DNA from: Sphingoaurantiacus capsulatus
GTDB taxonomy: Bacteria > Pseudomonadota > Alphaproteobacteria > Sphingomonadales > Sphingomonadaceae
Assembly: GCF_042648405.1 (NCBI RefSeq)
Contig: NZ_JBHRXV010000010.1
Span: forward strand, 1 to 64,000
DNA length: 64,000 nt
Direction of reading: 5' to 3'
The notes below the pieces were generated by a model. That model was not told the DNA's origin. It saw nothing but the letters and a program-made list of their open reading frames with translations, and made no database searches. Positions 9,016-17,156 of this stretch are shown in pieces; the stretch's first letter is position 1, and the number at the start of each line of letters is the position of its first letter. Position numbers and translations under genes: made by a program.

Positions 9016-9500
9016 GCGCCGCTCTCGCCGAAGCGCCCGTCCTGAAACATCAACGTCGCACCCGGCCGCGACCCGAACTCGCCGACTTCGCCGATGAAGA
9101 TATCATGGTCGCCGCCGGGGTGCTGCGCCCAGGTCGTGCAGTCGAACCAGACGATCGCATCGCGCAGCCGCGCATGGCCGCTGGCGGTATCGACGAGGTC
9201 GAGATTGTCAAGCTTCTCGCAATCGGCGCGGGCGCAGCGGCGGGCGATCTCCTCATGCTCGGCGCCGAGGATGCTCACCGTGAAGCCGCTCGCGGCACGA
9301 AACGCCTCGGCCGACGCGGTCCCTGACCGCATCGACCACAGCACCAGCGGCGGGTCGAGGCTGACGCTCGCGAAGCTGTTGATCGTCATGCCGGCGATGC
9401 CGCCGTCGGGCGTGCGCGCGATCACCAGCGCCACGCCGGTCGCATAGCGGCCGAGCGCGTCGCGAAAGCCGCGGGCGTCGAAATCGGGGGAGGAAGTCAT
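9012..9500 (-). CDS. Flavin reductase-like FMN-binding protein
   Basis: 162 aa protein of the flavin reductase (DIM6/NTAB) family, which binds FMN and in many cases supplies reduced flavin to a partner monooxygenase. It has the typical opening FRDALGRYATGVALVIARTPDGGIAGMT, then NSFASVSLDPPLVLWSM, FTVSILGAEHEEIARRCA, and a late H-D pair (HPGGDHDIFIGEV). The start at 9500 matches where family similarity begins; further upstream in-frame sequence reads against the divergent cysK start and is not conserved-looking. No monooxygenase gene is adjacent, so the partner is unknown. Confidence 0.87.
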   Translation of the reverse strand: MTSSPDFDARGFRDALGRYATGVALVIARTPDGGIAGMTINSFASVSLDPPLVLWSMRSGTASAEAFRAASGFTVSILGAEHEEIARRCARADCEKLDNLDLVDTASGHARLRDAIVWFDCTTWAQHPGGDHDIFIGEVGEFGSRPGATLMFQDGRFGESGA

Positions 9501-9567
9501 CGCCTGCGCTTTTGAAGCGGCGCGCCGCCGCTGGCAAGCGCCCCGCGAAGCGGCTAAGCGAAGCGGC

Positions 9568-10554
9568 ATGACACCTGCTGACGACGTCATCCGCCTGATC
9601 GGCAACACCCCGCTGGTGAAGCTGCGCCGCGCCTCCGAGGCGACCGGCTGCACCATCCTCGCCAAATGCGAGTTCATGAACCCCGGCGGGTCGGTGAAGG
9701 ACCGCGCCGCCAAGTACATCGTCGAGGATGCGGAAGGCCGCGGCGTGCTGGCGCCCGGCGGCACCATCGTCGAGGGCACGGCGGGCAATACCGGCATCGG
9801 CCTTGCCGTTGTGGGCAACGCCAAGGGCTATCGCACCGTCATCGTGATGCCGGAGACCCAGTCGAAGGAGAAACAGGACGCGCTCCGCGCGCTCGGCGCC
9901 GAACTCGTGCTGGTCCCGGCCGCGCCCTACAGCAACCCCGGCCATTATGTGCACACCTCGCGGCGCCTTGCCGACGAGACGCCGAACGCCGTCTGGGCCG
10001 ACCAGTTCGACAACATCGCCAACCGCTTCGCGCACATCAAGACGACCGCGCCCGAAATCTGGGCGCAGACCGACGGCCGCCTCGACGGCTTCACCTGCGC
10101 GGTGGGGACGGGCGGCACGCTCGCCGGCGTCGGGATGGGGCTGAAGGCGTTCGACGCGAACATCGCGGTCGCGCTCACCGATCCGGACGGCGCGGCGCTC
10201 TACAATTACTATGCGGAGGGCGAACTCTGTTCGTCGGGCAGCTCGGTGTCGGAAGGCATCGGTCAGAGCCGGATCACCGCCAATCTCGAAGGCTTTACGC
10301 CCGACGACCAGTTCCGCGTCTCGGATCTCGAGGCGCTGCCGATCGTCTACGACCTCATGCAATATGAAGGTCTATGTGTCGGGCTTTCCTCCGGAATCAA
10401 CGTCGCCGGCGCGATGAAGCTCGCCCGCGCGCTCGGCCCCGGAAAGACGGTCGTGACAATGCTCTGCGACAGCGGCATGCGCTACCTGTCGACCATCTTC
10501 AATCCGGCCTGGCTGGCGGCGCGCGACCTGCCGCTGCCGCCCTGGATGCGGTGA
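9568..10554 (+). CDS. cysK: Cysteine synthase A (O-acetylserine sulfhydrylase)
   Basis: 328 aa PLP enzyme that makes L-cysteine from O-acetylserine and sulfide in the cytoplasm. The PLP lysine is K44 in NPGGSVKDRAA. The substrate loop reads EGTAGNTGIGLA, with Ala where TSGNTG is more usual, and the phosphate-binding loop is AVGTGGTLAGVG. Length is close to CysK (about 320 aa). The Ala in the asparagine loop and the SVSEGIGQSR segment leave some room for a related beta-replacement enzyme, such as one using O-phosphoserine or making cystathionine, but CysK is the simplest call. Confidence 0.88.
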   Translation: MTPADDVIRLIGNTPLVKLRRASEATGCTILAKCEFMNPGGSVKDRAAKYIVEDAEGRGVLAPGGTIVEGTAGNTGIGLAVVGNAKGYRTVIVMPETQSKEKQDALRALGAELVLVPAAPYSNPGHYVHTSRRLADETPNAVWADQFDNIANRFAHIKTTAPEIWAQTDGRLDGFTCAVGTGGTLAGVGMGLKAFDANIAVALTDPDGAALYNYYAEGELCSSGSSVSEGIGQSRITANLEGFTPDDQFRVSDLEALPIVYDLMQYEGLCVGLSSGINVAGAMKLARALGPGKTVVTMLCDSGMRYLSTIFNPAWLAARDLPLPPWMR

Positions 10555-10720
10555 AGCGGTGGACATCAGCGACCAAAATGCCTAATTAGGCTCTTTCGCC
10601 GTCGGCTGTTGTATCTTGGTGACAATCGCTTTCGGCCAAGGCATCGTGCGTAGAGATGGCTCCGAAGAGAGCCCTCCGGTTCCGGTACAGGCCGGATCGG
10701 AACAAGGACGAAGAGGGTCT

Positions 10721-10948
10721 ATGCATCGCGTTCGTGTCGGTATGACCGGCCTGGCTTTCGTGTTCGTTCTTCTGCTCGTGGCGGCTGCCGGCATGCGGCC
10801 GAACCGCTCGGTGGCGCCGGCCAATGCCGAAGGCGAGACCTTGGCGCAGCTCGGCGTCGCGCCGGGGTCGAGCGACATGCTCCGCCGCGCCGCGCACAAT
10901 GGCGTCGATCAGCCGAAGGCGCCCAAGAAAACGACCCCTAACATCTGA
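10721..10948 (+). CDS. Small single-pass membrane protein, unknown function
   Basis: 75 aa. Residues 8-24 form one hydrophobic segment (GMTGLAFVFVLLLVAAAG), followed by a polar tail with LAQLGVAPGSSDMLRRAAHNG. The ATG at 10721 is preceded by GAGGG at 10713-10717, a fair ribosome-binding site. The TGA stop overlaps the probable CTG start of the next gene, so both form an operon. The 166 bp upstream contain GC-rich stems (for example GGCTC...GAGCC near 10660) but no promoter that I can place. No known family recognised. Confidence 0.7.
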   Translation: MHRVRVGMTGLAFVFVLLLVAAAGMRPNRSVAPANAEGETLAQLGVAPGSSDMLRRAAHNGVDQPKAPKKTTPNI

Positions 10949-11481
10949 CCCGCCAGCACCGACAGCTTCTGATCGCAGCGCTCGCCGTTCTCGCGGCGGG
11001 CGTTTTCGCTTTGGGGCTGTGGTGGGCCTTGCGCGACGAGCCGCCGCCACCGCATCCGCTGGCCGGCATCGAAGCCGCCGACATCGTCGCCGTCACCCGT
11101 CTGACCGCCGAGGGGCCGCAGGTTGTGGCCGGCGCGGAACTGACCCGCGCGGCTGCCGTGATCGCCGCCCTCAAGACGGCAACGCCGATCCGCGGCGACA
11201 CCGTCGCCTGGGGCAGCGCCACCCTGCTGCGCGCCACCACCAAGGATGGCGTCCTCCTCTCGCTGCAGGCCAAGCCGATCACCGGTGGCGGCGCGGTGCG
11301 GGTAACCGCCGATCCCGACGGCGACGGCGATCCAGCCACGGGCGGCGCCAAGGCGATCCGCAATCTCCGCCTCGCTGCCTATCGCGTTGCACCGGAAGCA
11401 CTTGCCGTCCTGCGCCCCGCGCCCGAACCGATCTCCGACATCGATCTCAACGCCGAATATATCCGCCAAGGGAAGCGCTAG
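10945..11481 (+). CDS. Membrane-anchored protein of unknown function, probable CTG start
   Basis: About 178 aa. Taking CTG at 10945 as start gives MTRQHRQLLIAALAVLAAGV and then FALGLWWAL, a standard short basic N-terminus plus one transmembrane helix. The CTG overlaps the TGA of the preceding gene (CTGA), which mimics the ATGA overlaps common in this window. The only other in-frame start, TTG at 11011, falls in the middle of the helix. The soluble part is about 145 residues with GDTVAWGSATLLRATTKDG and an acidic stretch DPDGDGDPA. I do not recognise the family. Confidence 0.68.
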   Translation: MTRQHRQLLIAALAVLAAGVFALGLWWALRDEPPPPHPLAGIEAADIVAVTRLTAEGPQVVAGAELTRAAAVIAALKTATPIRGDTVAWGSATLLRATTKDGVLLSLQAKPITGGGAVRVTADPDGDGDPATGGAKAIRNLRLAAYRVAPEALAVLRPAPEPISDIDLNAEYIRQGKR

Positions 11482-11597
11482 CTGCTGACTCTCGACAGCC
11501 GGGCGATCGTGGATTCTAGTGGGTGGGCGCGCCGGATCGGCGTGGGCGGACATGGGCGAAAACGGGGAGTCGCCGGCATTTTCCGGTTTCCACCGAC

Positions 11598-11606
11598 TTA
11601 TCCACA
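11598..11606 (+). promoter_or_regulatory. DnaA-box match (TTATCCACA)
   Basis: A perfect match to the DnaA consensus TTATNCACA in the 384-bp gap upstream of mraZ. Two weaker relatives (CTGTCCACA near 11742 and TTTCCCACA near 11696) lie downstream in the same gap. One perfect 9-mer can arise by chance, so a role of DnaA in controlling this operon is only a possibility. Confidence 0.35.
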
Positions 11607-11688
11607 GCTTGGACGGCGAGATCAAATCCAGAACAGAAGATTCCGGCTCCAAAACAAGTCCAATAATTTCTTGTATTTGGGTGATATT

Positions 11689-11745
11689 CCCGGATTTTCC
11701 CACAAAATCCCGTTGCTACCCATGAAATACCCATGTTATTCCTGT
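11689..11745 (-). promoter_or_regulatory. Phased CCC/GGG array, candidate MraZ boxes
   Basis: CCC triplets begin at 11689, 11699, 11709, 11719 and 11730, with a weaker CCT at 11741, giving spacings of 10, 10, 10, 11 and 11 bp. On the minus strand they read as direct repeats of the type TGGGT, TGGGA or CGGGA. MraZ is known in other bacteria to bind short G-rich direct repeats spaced by about one helical turn upstream of its own gene. The array lies 120-177 bp before mraZ in an AT-rich stretch where a promoter would be expected; no clean -10 and -35 pair is visible. Confidence 0.6.
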
Positions 11746-11778
11746 CCACAAGGGAAGGCGGGGCTTTAACGGCACCCA

Positions 11779-11829
11779 CAAAGCTTCGAAGCACGCGAAA
11801 AGGCCTTTCGCGTGAACGGGAAAGCTTTG
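11779..11829 (+). promoter_or_regulatory. Two-tier hairpin in the mraZ leader
   Basis: An outer 8-bp stem (CAAAGCTT at 11779-11786 with AAGCTTTG at 11822-11829) encloses a perfect 9-bp stem (CACGCGAAA at 11792-11800 with TTTCGCGTG at 11806-11814, loop AGGCC). No T-run follows, so it is not a simple terminator. It ends 36 bases before the GTG start of mraZ. The CGCGTG of the inner right arm can instead pair with CACGCG at 11861-11866 next to the start codon. Confidence 0.55.
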
Positions 11830-11865
11830 CGCTCCGACCCTTGGTGAGGGACAGGGACGCCACGC

Positions 11866-12339
11866 GTGACACGCGATTTCTTCCACGGCTATGCGATGAA
11901 CGCGGTCGACGCGAAGAACCGGCTGTCGGTCCCCGCTGCCTATCGTGACGTCATCGAGCGTCGCACCCAGACCCGCACCGTCGTGCTTGCCCCTCATCCC
12001 CGCGGCCTTCCCTGCCTCGTGGGTTATGACATCGGCCGCACCGCACGCCTGCAGGACCAGATCGACGCGAAGTACGGCGCCGACTATGGCGAGGACCGCG
12101 AGAACGAGGCGCGCGCGCTGTTCGGTCTCTCGGAAGACGTCAATTATGACGAGAACGGCCGCTTCATCCTCTCCGCCGATCTGCGAGACTGGGCGGAGCT
12201 TGAGAAGCACGTCTTCTTCATCGCCACCGGCGACTATTTCGAGGTCTGGAACCCGCAGATCCTGCTGAAGGAGCGCGGCCAGGACCCGTTGATCGCCCGG
12301 CTGGTCAAGCGTCAGCTCGATGCGAAGGGGGCGGCATGA
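11866..12339 (+). CDS. mraZ: Transcriptional regulator MraZ
   Basis: 157 aa, the first gene of the dcw cluster. It has two AbrB-like (SpoVT-AbrB) half-domains: MTRDFFHGYAMNAVDAKNRL with SVPAAYR at the start, and NYDENGRFILSADLRDWAEL near residue 95. MraZ binds DNA upstream of its own operon and in other bacteria lowers its expression. The start is GTG at 11866, preceded by AGGGA with 8-nt spacing. The last four bases (ATGA) overlap rsmH. The insert region (HPRGLPCLVGYDIGRTARLQ) is typical of alphaproteobacterial MraZ. Confidence 0.95.
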   Translation: MTRDFFHGYAMNAVDAKNRLSVPAAYRDVIERRTQTRTVVLAPHPRGLPCLVGYDIGRTARLQDQIDAKYGADYGEDRENEARALFGLSEDVNYDENGRFILSADLRDWAELEKHVFFIATGDYFEVWNPQILLKERGQDPLIARLVKRQLDAKGAA

Positions 12340-13268
12340 CGGCGCCGCACATCCCCGTCCTCCTCGACGAGGTGATCGATGCGCTCGCCCTTCAGGCGGG
12401 CGATATCTACGTTGACGGCACCTTCGGCGCCGGCGGCTACACCCGCGCCGCGCTCGCGAAAGGCATCGGCCACGCTTATGGCTTCGATCGCGACCCGACC
12501 GCCATCGCCGCCGCCTTCGCCGATGCCAAAGCTTTTGAGGGGCGCCTGACCCTGATCGAGGAATGCTTCGGCCAGATGGACGCGGCGCTCGAAGCGCGGG
12601 GCGTGTCGACCGTCGATGCCATCACGCTCGATATCGGCGTGTCGTCGATGCAGCTCGACCGCGCCGAGCGCGGCTTTTCCTTCCAGTCGGACGGCCCGCT
12701 CGACATGCGCATGGGCGCCGATGGCCCCAGCGCCGCCGACTTTCTCAACTCCGCCGAAGAGGCCGAGATCGCCGACGTGCTCTATCGCTACGGCGAGGAG
12801 CCGAAGTCGCGCCGCATCGCGCGCGCCATTGTCGCCGCCCGCCCGCTGGAGCGCACCGCGCAGTTGGCCGAGATCGTGCGCCGCGCGGTCGGCTATCATC
12901 CCGGCGCCAAGGATCCGGCGACTCGCGCCTTTCAGGCGATCCGCATTCACATCAATGGGGAGCTCGACGAGCTCGATGCCGGCCTGCGCGCCGCCGAGCG
13001 GCTGCTGAAGCCCGGCGGGCGCCTCGCCGTCGTCACGTTCCACAGTCTCGAAGATCGGGTGGTGAAGCGCTTCTTGCGCGAGCGCAGCGGGAGCAATCCG
13101 CGCGAAAGCCGCTACCTGCCCGAGGCGCGGGGTCGGGGCCCCGCGCCAACTTTTCAGACGCCGGCAAAGGCGGTTCGCGCCAGCGACCCCGAGCTGGCGA
13201 GGAACCCGCGCGCGCGTTCGGCGACGCTGCGCAGCGGCATTCGTACCGACGCGCCGGCGTGGCAGTGA
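12336..13268 (+). CDS. rsmH: 16S rRNA (cytosine(1402)-N(4))-methyltransferase RsmH
   Basis: 310 aa SAM-dependent enzyme (formerly MraW) that methylates C1402 of 16S rRNA in the ribosome decoding centre. The opening HIPVLLDEVIDAL and the SAM loop DGTFGAGGYTRAAL are diagnostic, as are DIGVSSMQLDRAERGFSF and the late TFHSLEDRVVKRFLRE. The start overlaps the mraZ stop by four bases, and a 16-bp gap separates it from ftsL. Second gene of the dcw cluster, its conserved place. Confidence 0.97.
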   Translation: MTAPHIPVLLDEVIDALALQAGDIYVDGTFGAGGYTRAALAKGIGHAYGFDRDPTAIAAAFADAKAFEGRLTLIEECFGQMDAALEARGVSTVDAITLDIGVSSMQLDRAERGFSFQSDGPLDMRMGADGPSAADFLNSAEEAEIADVLYRYGEEPKSRRIARAIVAARPLERTAQLAEIVRRAVGYHPGAKDPATRAFQAIRIHINGELDELDAGLRAAERLLKPGGRLAVVTFHSLEDRVVKRFLRERSGSNPRESRYLPEARGRGPAPTFQTPAKAVRASDPELARNPRARSATLRSGIRTDAPAWQ

Positions 13269-13284
13269 GGCGGGGGTAATCGCG

Positions 13285-14019
13285 ATGGGTATGCGACTGG
13301 GATCGGTTTCGATGATGGCGGCGACGGCGGTGGCCATCCTCGCCTTCAACACGCTGTCGCTCCACGTCTCGGCGGAGCGCGCCAAGGTCGATCGCCTGCA
13401 GACGCGCATCGCCGCCGATCTGCGCGACATCCGCGCGCTGGAGGCGGAACTGCGCACCCGCGCCCGCCTGCCGGTGCTGCAGACCTGGAACGACAATGTC
13501 CTCGCGATGTCGGCGCCGACCGCGCGCCAGTTCGCTGACTCCCCGGTGCAGCTCGCCTCCTTCGCCTCGCCGATGCCGGCGGCGAAGCCCGCTGCGCCGA
13601 CGATGCAGCTGGCGCTCGCGACGCCGGAGACCGAGGTGGCGCCGAAGCCGGGGATCGTGAAGGCCGCCTATGAAGCGCCGGCCCCGGTCGCGACCGTCGC
13701 TGCGACGGGCCCGCGCGAAATGGTCATCACCTACGGCGCCGCCGATCTCGGCGCCTCGCGCGCCGCGCCGGCCCGCCCGGTCGCGACGCCGGTGAAGGCC
13801 GCGAGCGTGACGCCGAAGGCCGAGCCGAAGAAGGCAGCACCCGAGGTCAAGAAGACGGAGAAGCCGGCCGAGCCCGTGAAGCTCGCCGAAGCGAAGCCCA
13901 AGCCGAAACCGCCGGCCGCGAAGGCGCCGGCGAAGCCGAGCGACCTCGATGCGCTGATGGGCGCGATCGACAACGCGGCGGCGACCAGCGGCGGCTTCCA
14001 GAAAGTCTCCATGCAATGA
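13285..14019 (+). CDS. ftsL: FtsL-like division protein with long Pro/Ala/Lys-rich tail
   Basis: 244 aa. Its position between rsmH and ftsI and its topology (short N-terminus, transmembrane helix around residues 9-25, then a heptad-like segment SAERAKVDRLQTRIAADLRD with IRALEAELRTRARL) indicate FtsL, the bitopic divisome protein that pairs with FtsB. Unlike the usual 90-120 aa FtsL, some 170 residues follow, rich in Ala, Pro and Lys (KAEPKKAAPEVKKTEKPAEP and similar), which would lie in the periplasm. FtsL sequences diverge strongly, so the name rests on context and topology. It overlaps ftsI by four bases. Confidence 0.75.
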   Translation: MGMRLGSVSMMAATAVAILAFNTLSLHVSAERAKVDRLQTRIAADLRDIRALEAELRTRARLPVLQTWNDNVLAMSAPTARQFADSPVQLASFASPMPAAKPAAPTMQLALATPETEVAPKPGIVKAAYEAPAPVATVAATGPREMVITYGAADLGASRAAPARPVATPVKAASVTPKAEPKKAAPEVKKTEKPAEPVKLAEAKPKPKPPAAKAPAKPSDLDALMGAIDNAAATSGGFQKVSMQ

Positions 14020-15725
14020 GCCCGATGGCGCTTCGCCAACAGCAGCGCATCCAGGTGGCGGGCCAGCGGCAGCTGGCCCTTGGTCGTTCACGCCAGCGGC
14101 TGATGGTTGGCGTTTTGCTTTTTGTCGCGATCTTGGCGGTGGTGGCGTTGCGTCTTTTCGACCTGTCGCTGCTTCAGGGCAGCAAGCGGGCCGGCGAGCG
14201 CGATCTGTTCGCGGCGCTGGTGCCGCCGCGTGCCGACATCGTCGATCGGCACGGCGCCGAGCTGGCGCGCACCTTCGACGCCTATTCGATCGCCATCCGC
14301 CCGCAGGACATCGTCGGCGACAAGCGCGAGCTGGCCGAGCGTATCGCCGCCGCCCTTCCCGGCATGACCTACGAGAAGGCGCTGAAGACGCTCAATCATC
14401 CGGGCAAGTACCGCTATTTGCAGCGCCGCGTGCTGCCGACCGACGCCAAGCGCGTCAACGCCATCGGTGAGCCCGGCATCCTGCTCGAGCGCGAGCCGGA
14501 GCGCCTCTACCCGAACCTCGGCCTCGGCGCGCACGTCATCGGCTACACCAACATCGACGGCCAGGGCGCCGCCGGTGTCGAGCGCGCGTTCGACGAGCGG
14601 CTGACCCGCCCGGACGTGCGCGGCAAACCGCTGGTGCTGTCGATCGACGGCCGCATCCAGCAGGCGCTGGAGCATGAGCTGTTCCTCGCCATGCAGAAAT
14701 TCTCCGCCATCGGCGCGTCGGGCATCGTGATGGATGCCAAGACCGGCGAAGTGCTGGCGATGACCTCGCTGCCCGAACTCAATCCCAACGACGCCGGCCG
14801 CGGCTCGATGGAGGCACGCTTCAACCGCGCGACCTTGGGCGTCTACGAGCTGGGCTCGACCTTCAAGCCGTTCACCGTCGCGATGGGCATGGACGCCGGC
14901 ACTGTCCGCTCGATGGGGCAGATGTACGACTGCCCGAAGGGGCTGAAGGTCGGCCGCTTCACCATCCGCGACACGCACCCGTTCAACCGGCGCTGCTCGG
15001 TCGCCGAGATCATGCAGGAATCCTCGAACATCGGCACCGCGCAGATCGCGCGGGAGCTGGGCGCGGCGCGCCAGAAGGAATTCCTGCAGAAGATGGGCTT
15101 CCTCGAGCCGGTGTCGATCGAGCTGAAGGAGCGCGGTCGCACGCTGTCGCCGGGCAATAACTGGGGTGAGATCGCCACCATGACCGTCGGCTATGGCCAC
15201 GGCATCGCGGTAACGCCGCTGCATCTCGCCAGCGGCTATGCCGCGCTGTTCAACGGCGGCATCTGGCGGCCGGCGACAATCCTCAAGGTTGGCAAGGACC
15301 AGCCGCTCGCGCCGGGCCGCCGCGTCTTCACCGAGGACACGTCCTACAAGATGCGCGCGCTGCTGCGCGTCGTCGTCACCGAAGGCACTGGCCGCAAGGC
15401 CGATGCGCCCGGCTACCGCGTCGGCGGCAAGACCGGCACCGCCGAAAAGGCGATGAACGGCCGCTACGTGCGCAACGCCGTCATCACCACCTTCGCCGGG
15501 GTCTTCCCGATGGACGACCCGCGCTACGTCGTCGTCGCGATGCTCGACGAGCCGAAGCCGACCAAGGAGACCTATGGTTTCCGCACCGCCGGCTGGAACG
15601 TGGCGCCGGTGGTATCGAAGGTGGTCGGCCGCATCGGCCCCGTGCTCGGCGTCGTTCCCGACGAGAAGCGCGAGCCGAACATGTCGGAGGTGCTGCCCTA
15701 CATCGAACCCAAGGCGAAGCCCTAA
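14016..15725 (+). CDS. ftsI: Peptidoglycan D,D-transpeptidase FtsI (penicillin-binding protein 3)
   Basis: 569 aa class B penicillin-binding protein that cross-links septal peptidoglycan. There is a single N-terminal membrane helix around residues 30-50, a dimerisation domain beginning VPPRADIVDRHGAELARTFD, and a transpeptidase domain with SxxK as STFK (near 282), SSN (near 335) and KTGTAEK (near 473). FtsW, its glycosyltransferase partner, is encoded five genes downstream. Three bases separate it from murE. Confidence 0.97.
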   Translation: MSPMALRQQQRIQVAGQRQLALGRSRQRLMVGVLLFVAILAVVALRLFDLSLLQGSKRAGERDLFAALVPPRADIVDRHGAELARTFDAYSIAIRPQDIVGDKRELAERIAAALPGMTYEKALKTLNHPGKYRYLQRRVLPTDAKRVNAIGEPGILLEREPERLYPNLGLGAHVIGYTNIDGQGAAGVERAFDERLTRPDVRGKPLVLSIDGRIQQALEHELFLAMQKFSAIGASGIVMDAKTGEVLAMTSLPELNPNDAGRGSMEARFNRATLGVYELGSTFKPFTVAMGMDAGTVRSMGQMYDCPKGLKVGRFTIRDTHPFNRRCSVAEIMQESSNIGTAQIARELGAARQKEFLQKMGFLEPVSIELKERGRTLSPGNNWGEIATMTVGYGHGIAVTPLHLASGYAALFNGGIWRPATILKVGKDQPLAPGRRVFTEDTSYKMRALLRVVVTEGTGRKADAPGYRVGGKTGTAEKAMNGRYVRNAVITTFAGVFPMDDPRYVVVAMLDEPKPTKETYGFRTAGWNVAPVVSKVVGRIGPVLGVVPDEKREPNMSEVLPYIEPKAKP

Positions 15726-15728
15726 GCG

Positions 15729-17156
15729 ATGCGGCTCGCTCAGCTCCTAGATTCGGAATCTGATTCGCCCGGCGAGGCCGTGACCGGCTTTGCCATCGAT
15801 CATCGCAAGGTCGCGCCCGGCACCATCTTCGGCGCCTTCCAGGGCACGCAGGTCAACGGCGAGGATTTCATCGCCGCCGCGGTTGCCGCCGGCGCCATCG
15901 CCATCGTGACGCGGCCCGGTGTTACCGTCGACGGCGCGGTTCACATCGTGGACGCCGCGCCGCGCCGCCGCTTCGCGCAGCTCGCCGCCCGCTATTTCGC
16001 GCCGTTCCCCGGCATCACCGTCGCGGCGACCGGCACCAACGGCAAGACCTCGACCGTCGAGCTGACCCGCCAGCTGTGGCGGATGGCGGGCTTCCACGCC
16101 GCCAGCATCGGCACGCTCGGCGTCACCACCGCCGACGATCGTGTGACCACCGGGCTGACCACGCCCGATGTCGTCACCTTCCTGTCCAACATGGCCGGCC
16201 TGCAGCGTGAAGGCGTAACCCACGCCGCGTTCGAGGCATCGAGCCATGGGCTGGCGCAGTACCGCACCGAAGGGTTGCCGGTCGCTGCCGCCGCCTTCAC
16301 CAACCTCAGCCGGGATCATCTCGACTACCATGGCACCATGGAGTCCTATCTGGACGCCAAGCTGCGGTTGTTCACCGAGGTGGTCGACGCCGGCGGCACC
16401 GCGGTCGTCTGGGTCGATGACTCGGCTTCGCGCGCTGTGCTCGACGTTGCGCGCTCGCGCGGGCTGAGGACCATTTCGGCGGGTACGCAGGGCGACGACC
16501 TCAAGCTCGTCAGCCGCACGCCGACGCAGCTCGGCCAGGCGCTCGAGATCGAGGCGGGCGGCAAGACCCACAAGGTCAACCTGCCGCTGATCGGCGCCTA
16601 TCAGGCGGCCAACGCGCTCTGCGCCGCCGGCCTCGTCATCGCCACCGGCGGCGACCTCGCCACCACGCTCCAGAACCTCGGCCGCGTGCAGCCGGTGCGC
16701 GGGCGGCTGGAGCGGGCGGGGCTCACCAAGGCCGGCGCGCCGATCTACGTCGACTATGCCCACACCCCCAACGGCCTGCGCGCCGCGATCGAGGCACTGC
16801 GCCCGCACACTGGTGAGACGTTGCATGTTGTGTTCGGCGCCGGCGGCGACCGCGACACCGGCAAGCGACCGGAGATGGGCGCCATCACCGTTGAGCTCGG
16901 CGACAAGGTCTATGTGACCGACGACAATCCGCGCACCGAAGACCCCGCGTCGATCCGCGCCGCGATCATGGCGGCGGCGCCCGGCGCGGTCGAAATCGGC
17001 GGCCGTCGCGAGGCGATCCGTGCCGCGATCCAGGCCGCTGGCCCCAAGGACGTCGTGCTGATCGCCGGCAAGGGCCATGAGCAGGGCCAGATCGTTGGTG
17101 ACCGCGTGCTGCCCTTCGACGACGTCACCGTCGCGCGCGAGGAGGCCGCCGCATGA
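15729..17156 (+). CDS. murE: UDP-MurNAc-tripeptide synthetase, meso-DAP type
   Basis: 475 aa Mur ligase that adds meso-diaminopimelate to UDP-MurNAc-L-Ala-D-Glu. ATP loop ATGTNGKTSTVE lies near residue 102, TTGLTTPD and the carbamylated-Lys region DYHGTMESYLDAK follow, and the amino-acid specificity motif is DDNPRTEDP near 399. DNPR marks meso-DAP as the substrate, as expected for a Gram-negative cell wall. It overlaps murF by four bases. Confidence 0.97.
   Translation: MRLAQLLDSESDSPGEAVTGFAIDHRKVAPGTIFGAFQGTQVNGEDFIAAAVAAGAIAIVTRPGVTVDGAVHIVDAAPRRRFAQLAARYFAPFPGITVAATGTNGKTSTVELTRQLWRMAGFHAASIGTLGVTTADDRVTTGLTTPDVVTFLSNMAGLQREGVTHAAFEASSHGLAQYRTEGLPVAAAAFTNLSRDHLDYHGTMESYLDAKLRLFTEVVDAGGTAVVWVDDSASRAVLDVARSRGLRTISAGTQGDDLKLVSRTPTQLGQALEIEAGGKTHKVNLPLIGAYQAANALCAAGLVIATGGDLATTLQNLGRVQPVRGRLERAGLTKAGAPIYVDYAHTPNGLRAAIEALRPHTGETLHVVFGAGGDRDTGKRPEMGAITVELGDKVYVTDDNPRTEDPASIRAAIMAAAPGAVEIGGRREAIRAAIQAAGPKDVVLIAGKGHEQGQIVGDRVLPFDDVTVAREEAAA

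Noticed and set aside
10556..10720. Riboswitch or attenuator between cysK and the small membrane protein gene
   Set aside because: There are several short GC stems and GCCTAATTAGGC at 10580-10591, but no known aptamer pattern, no leader peptide and no terminator T-run.
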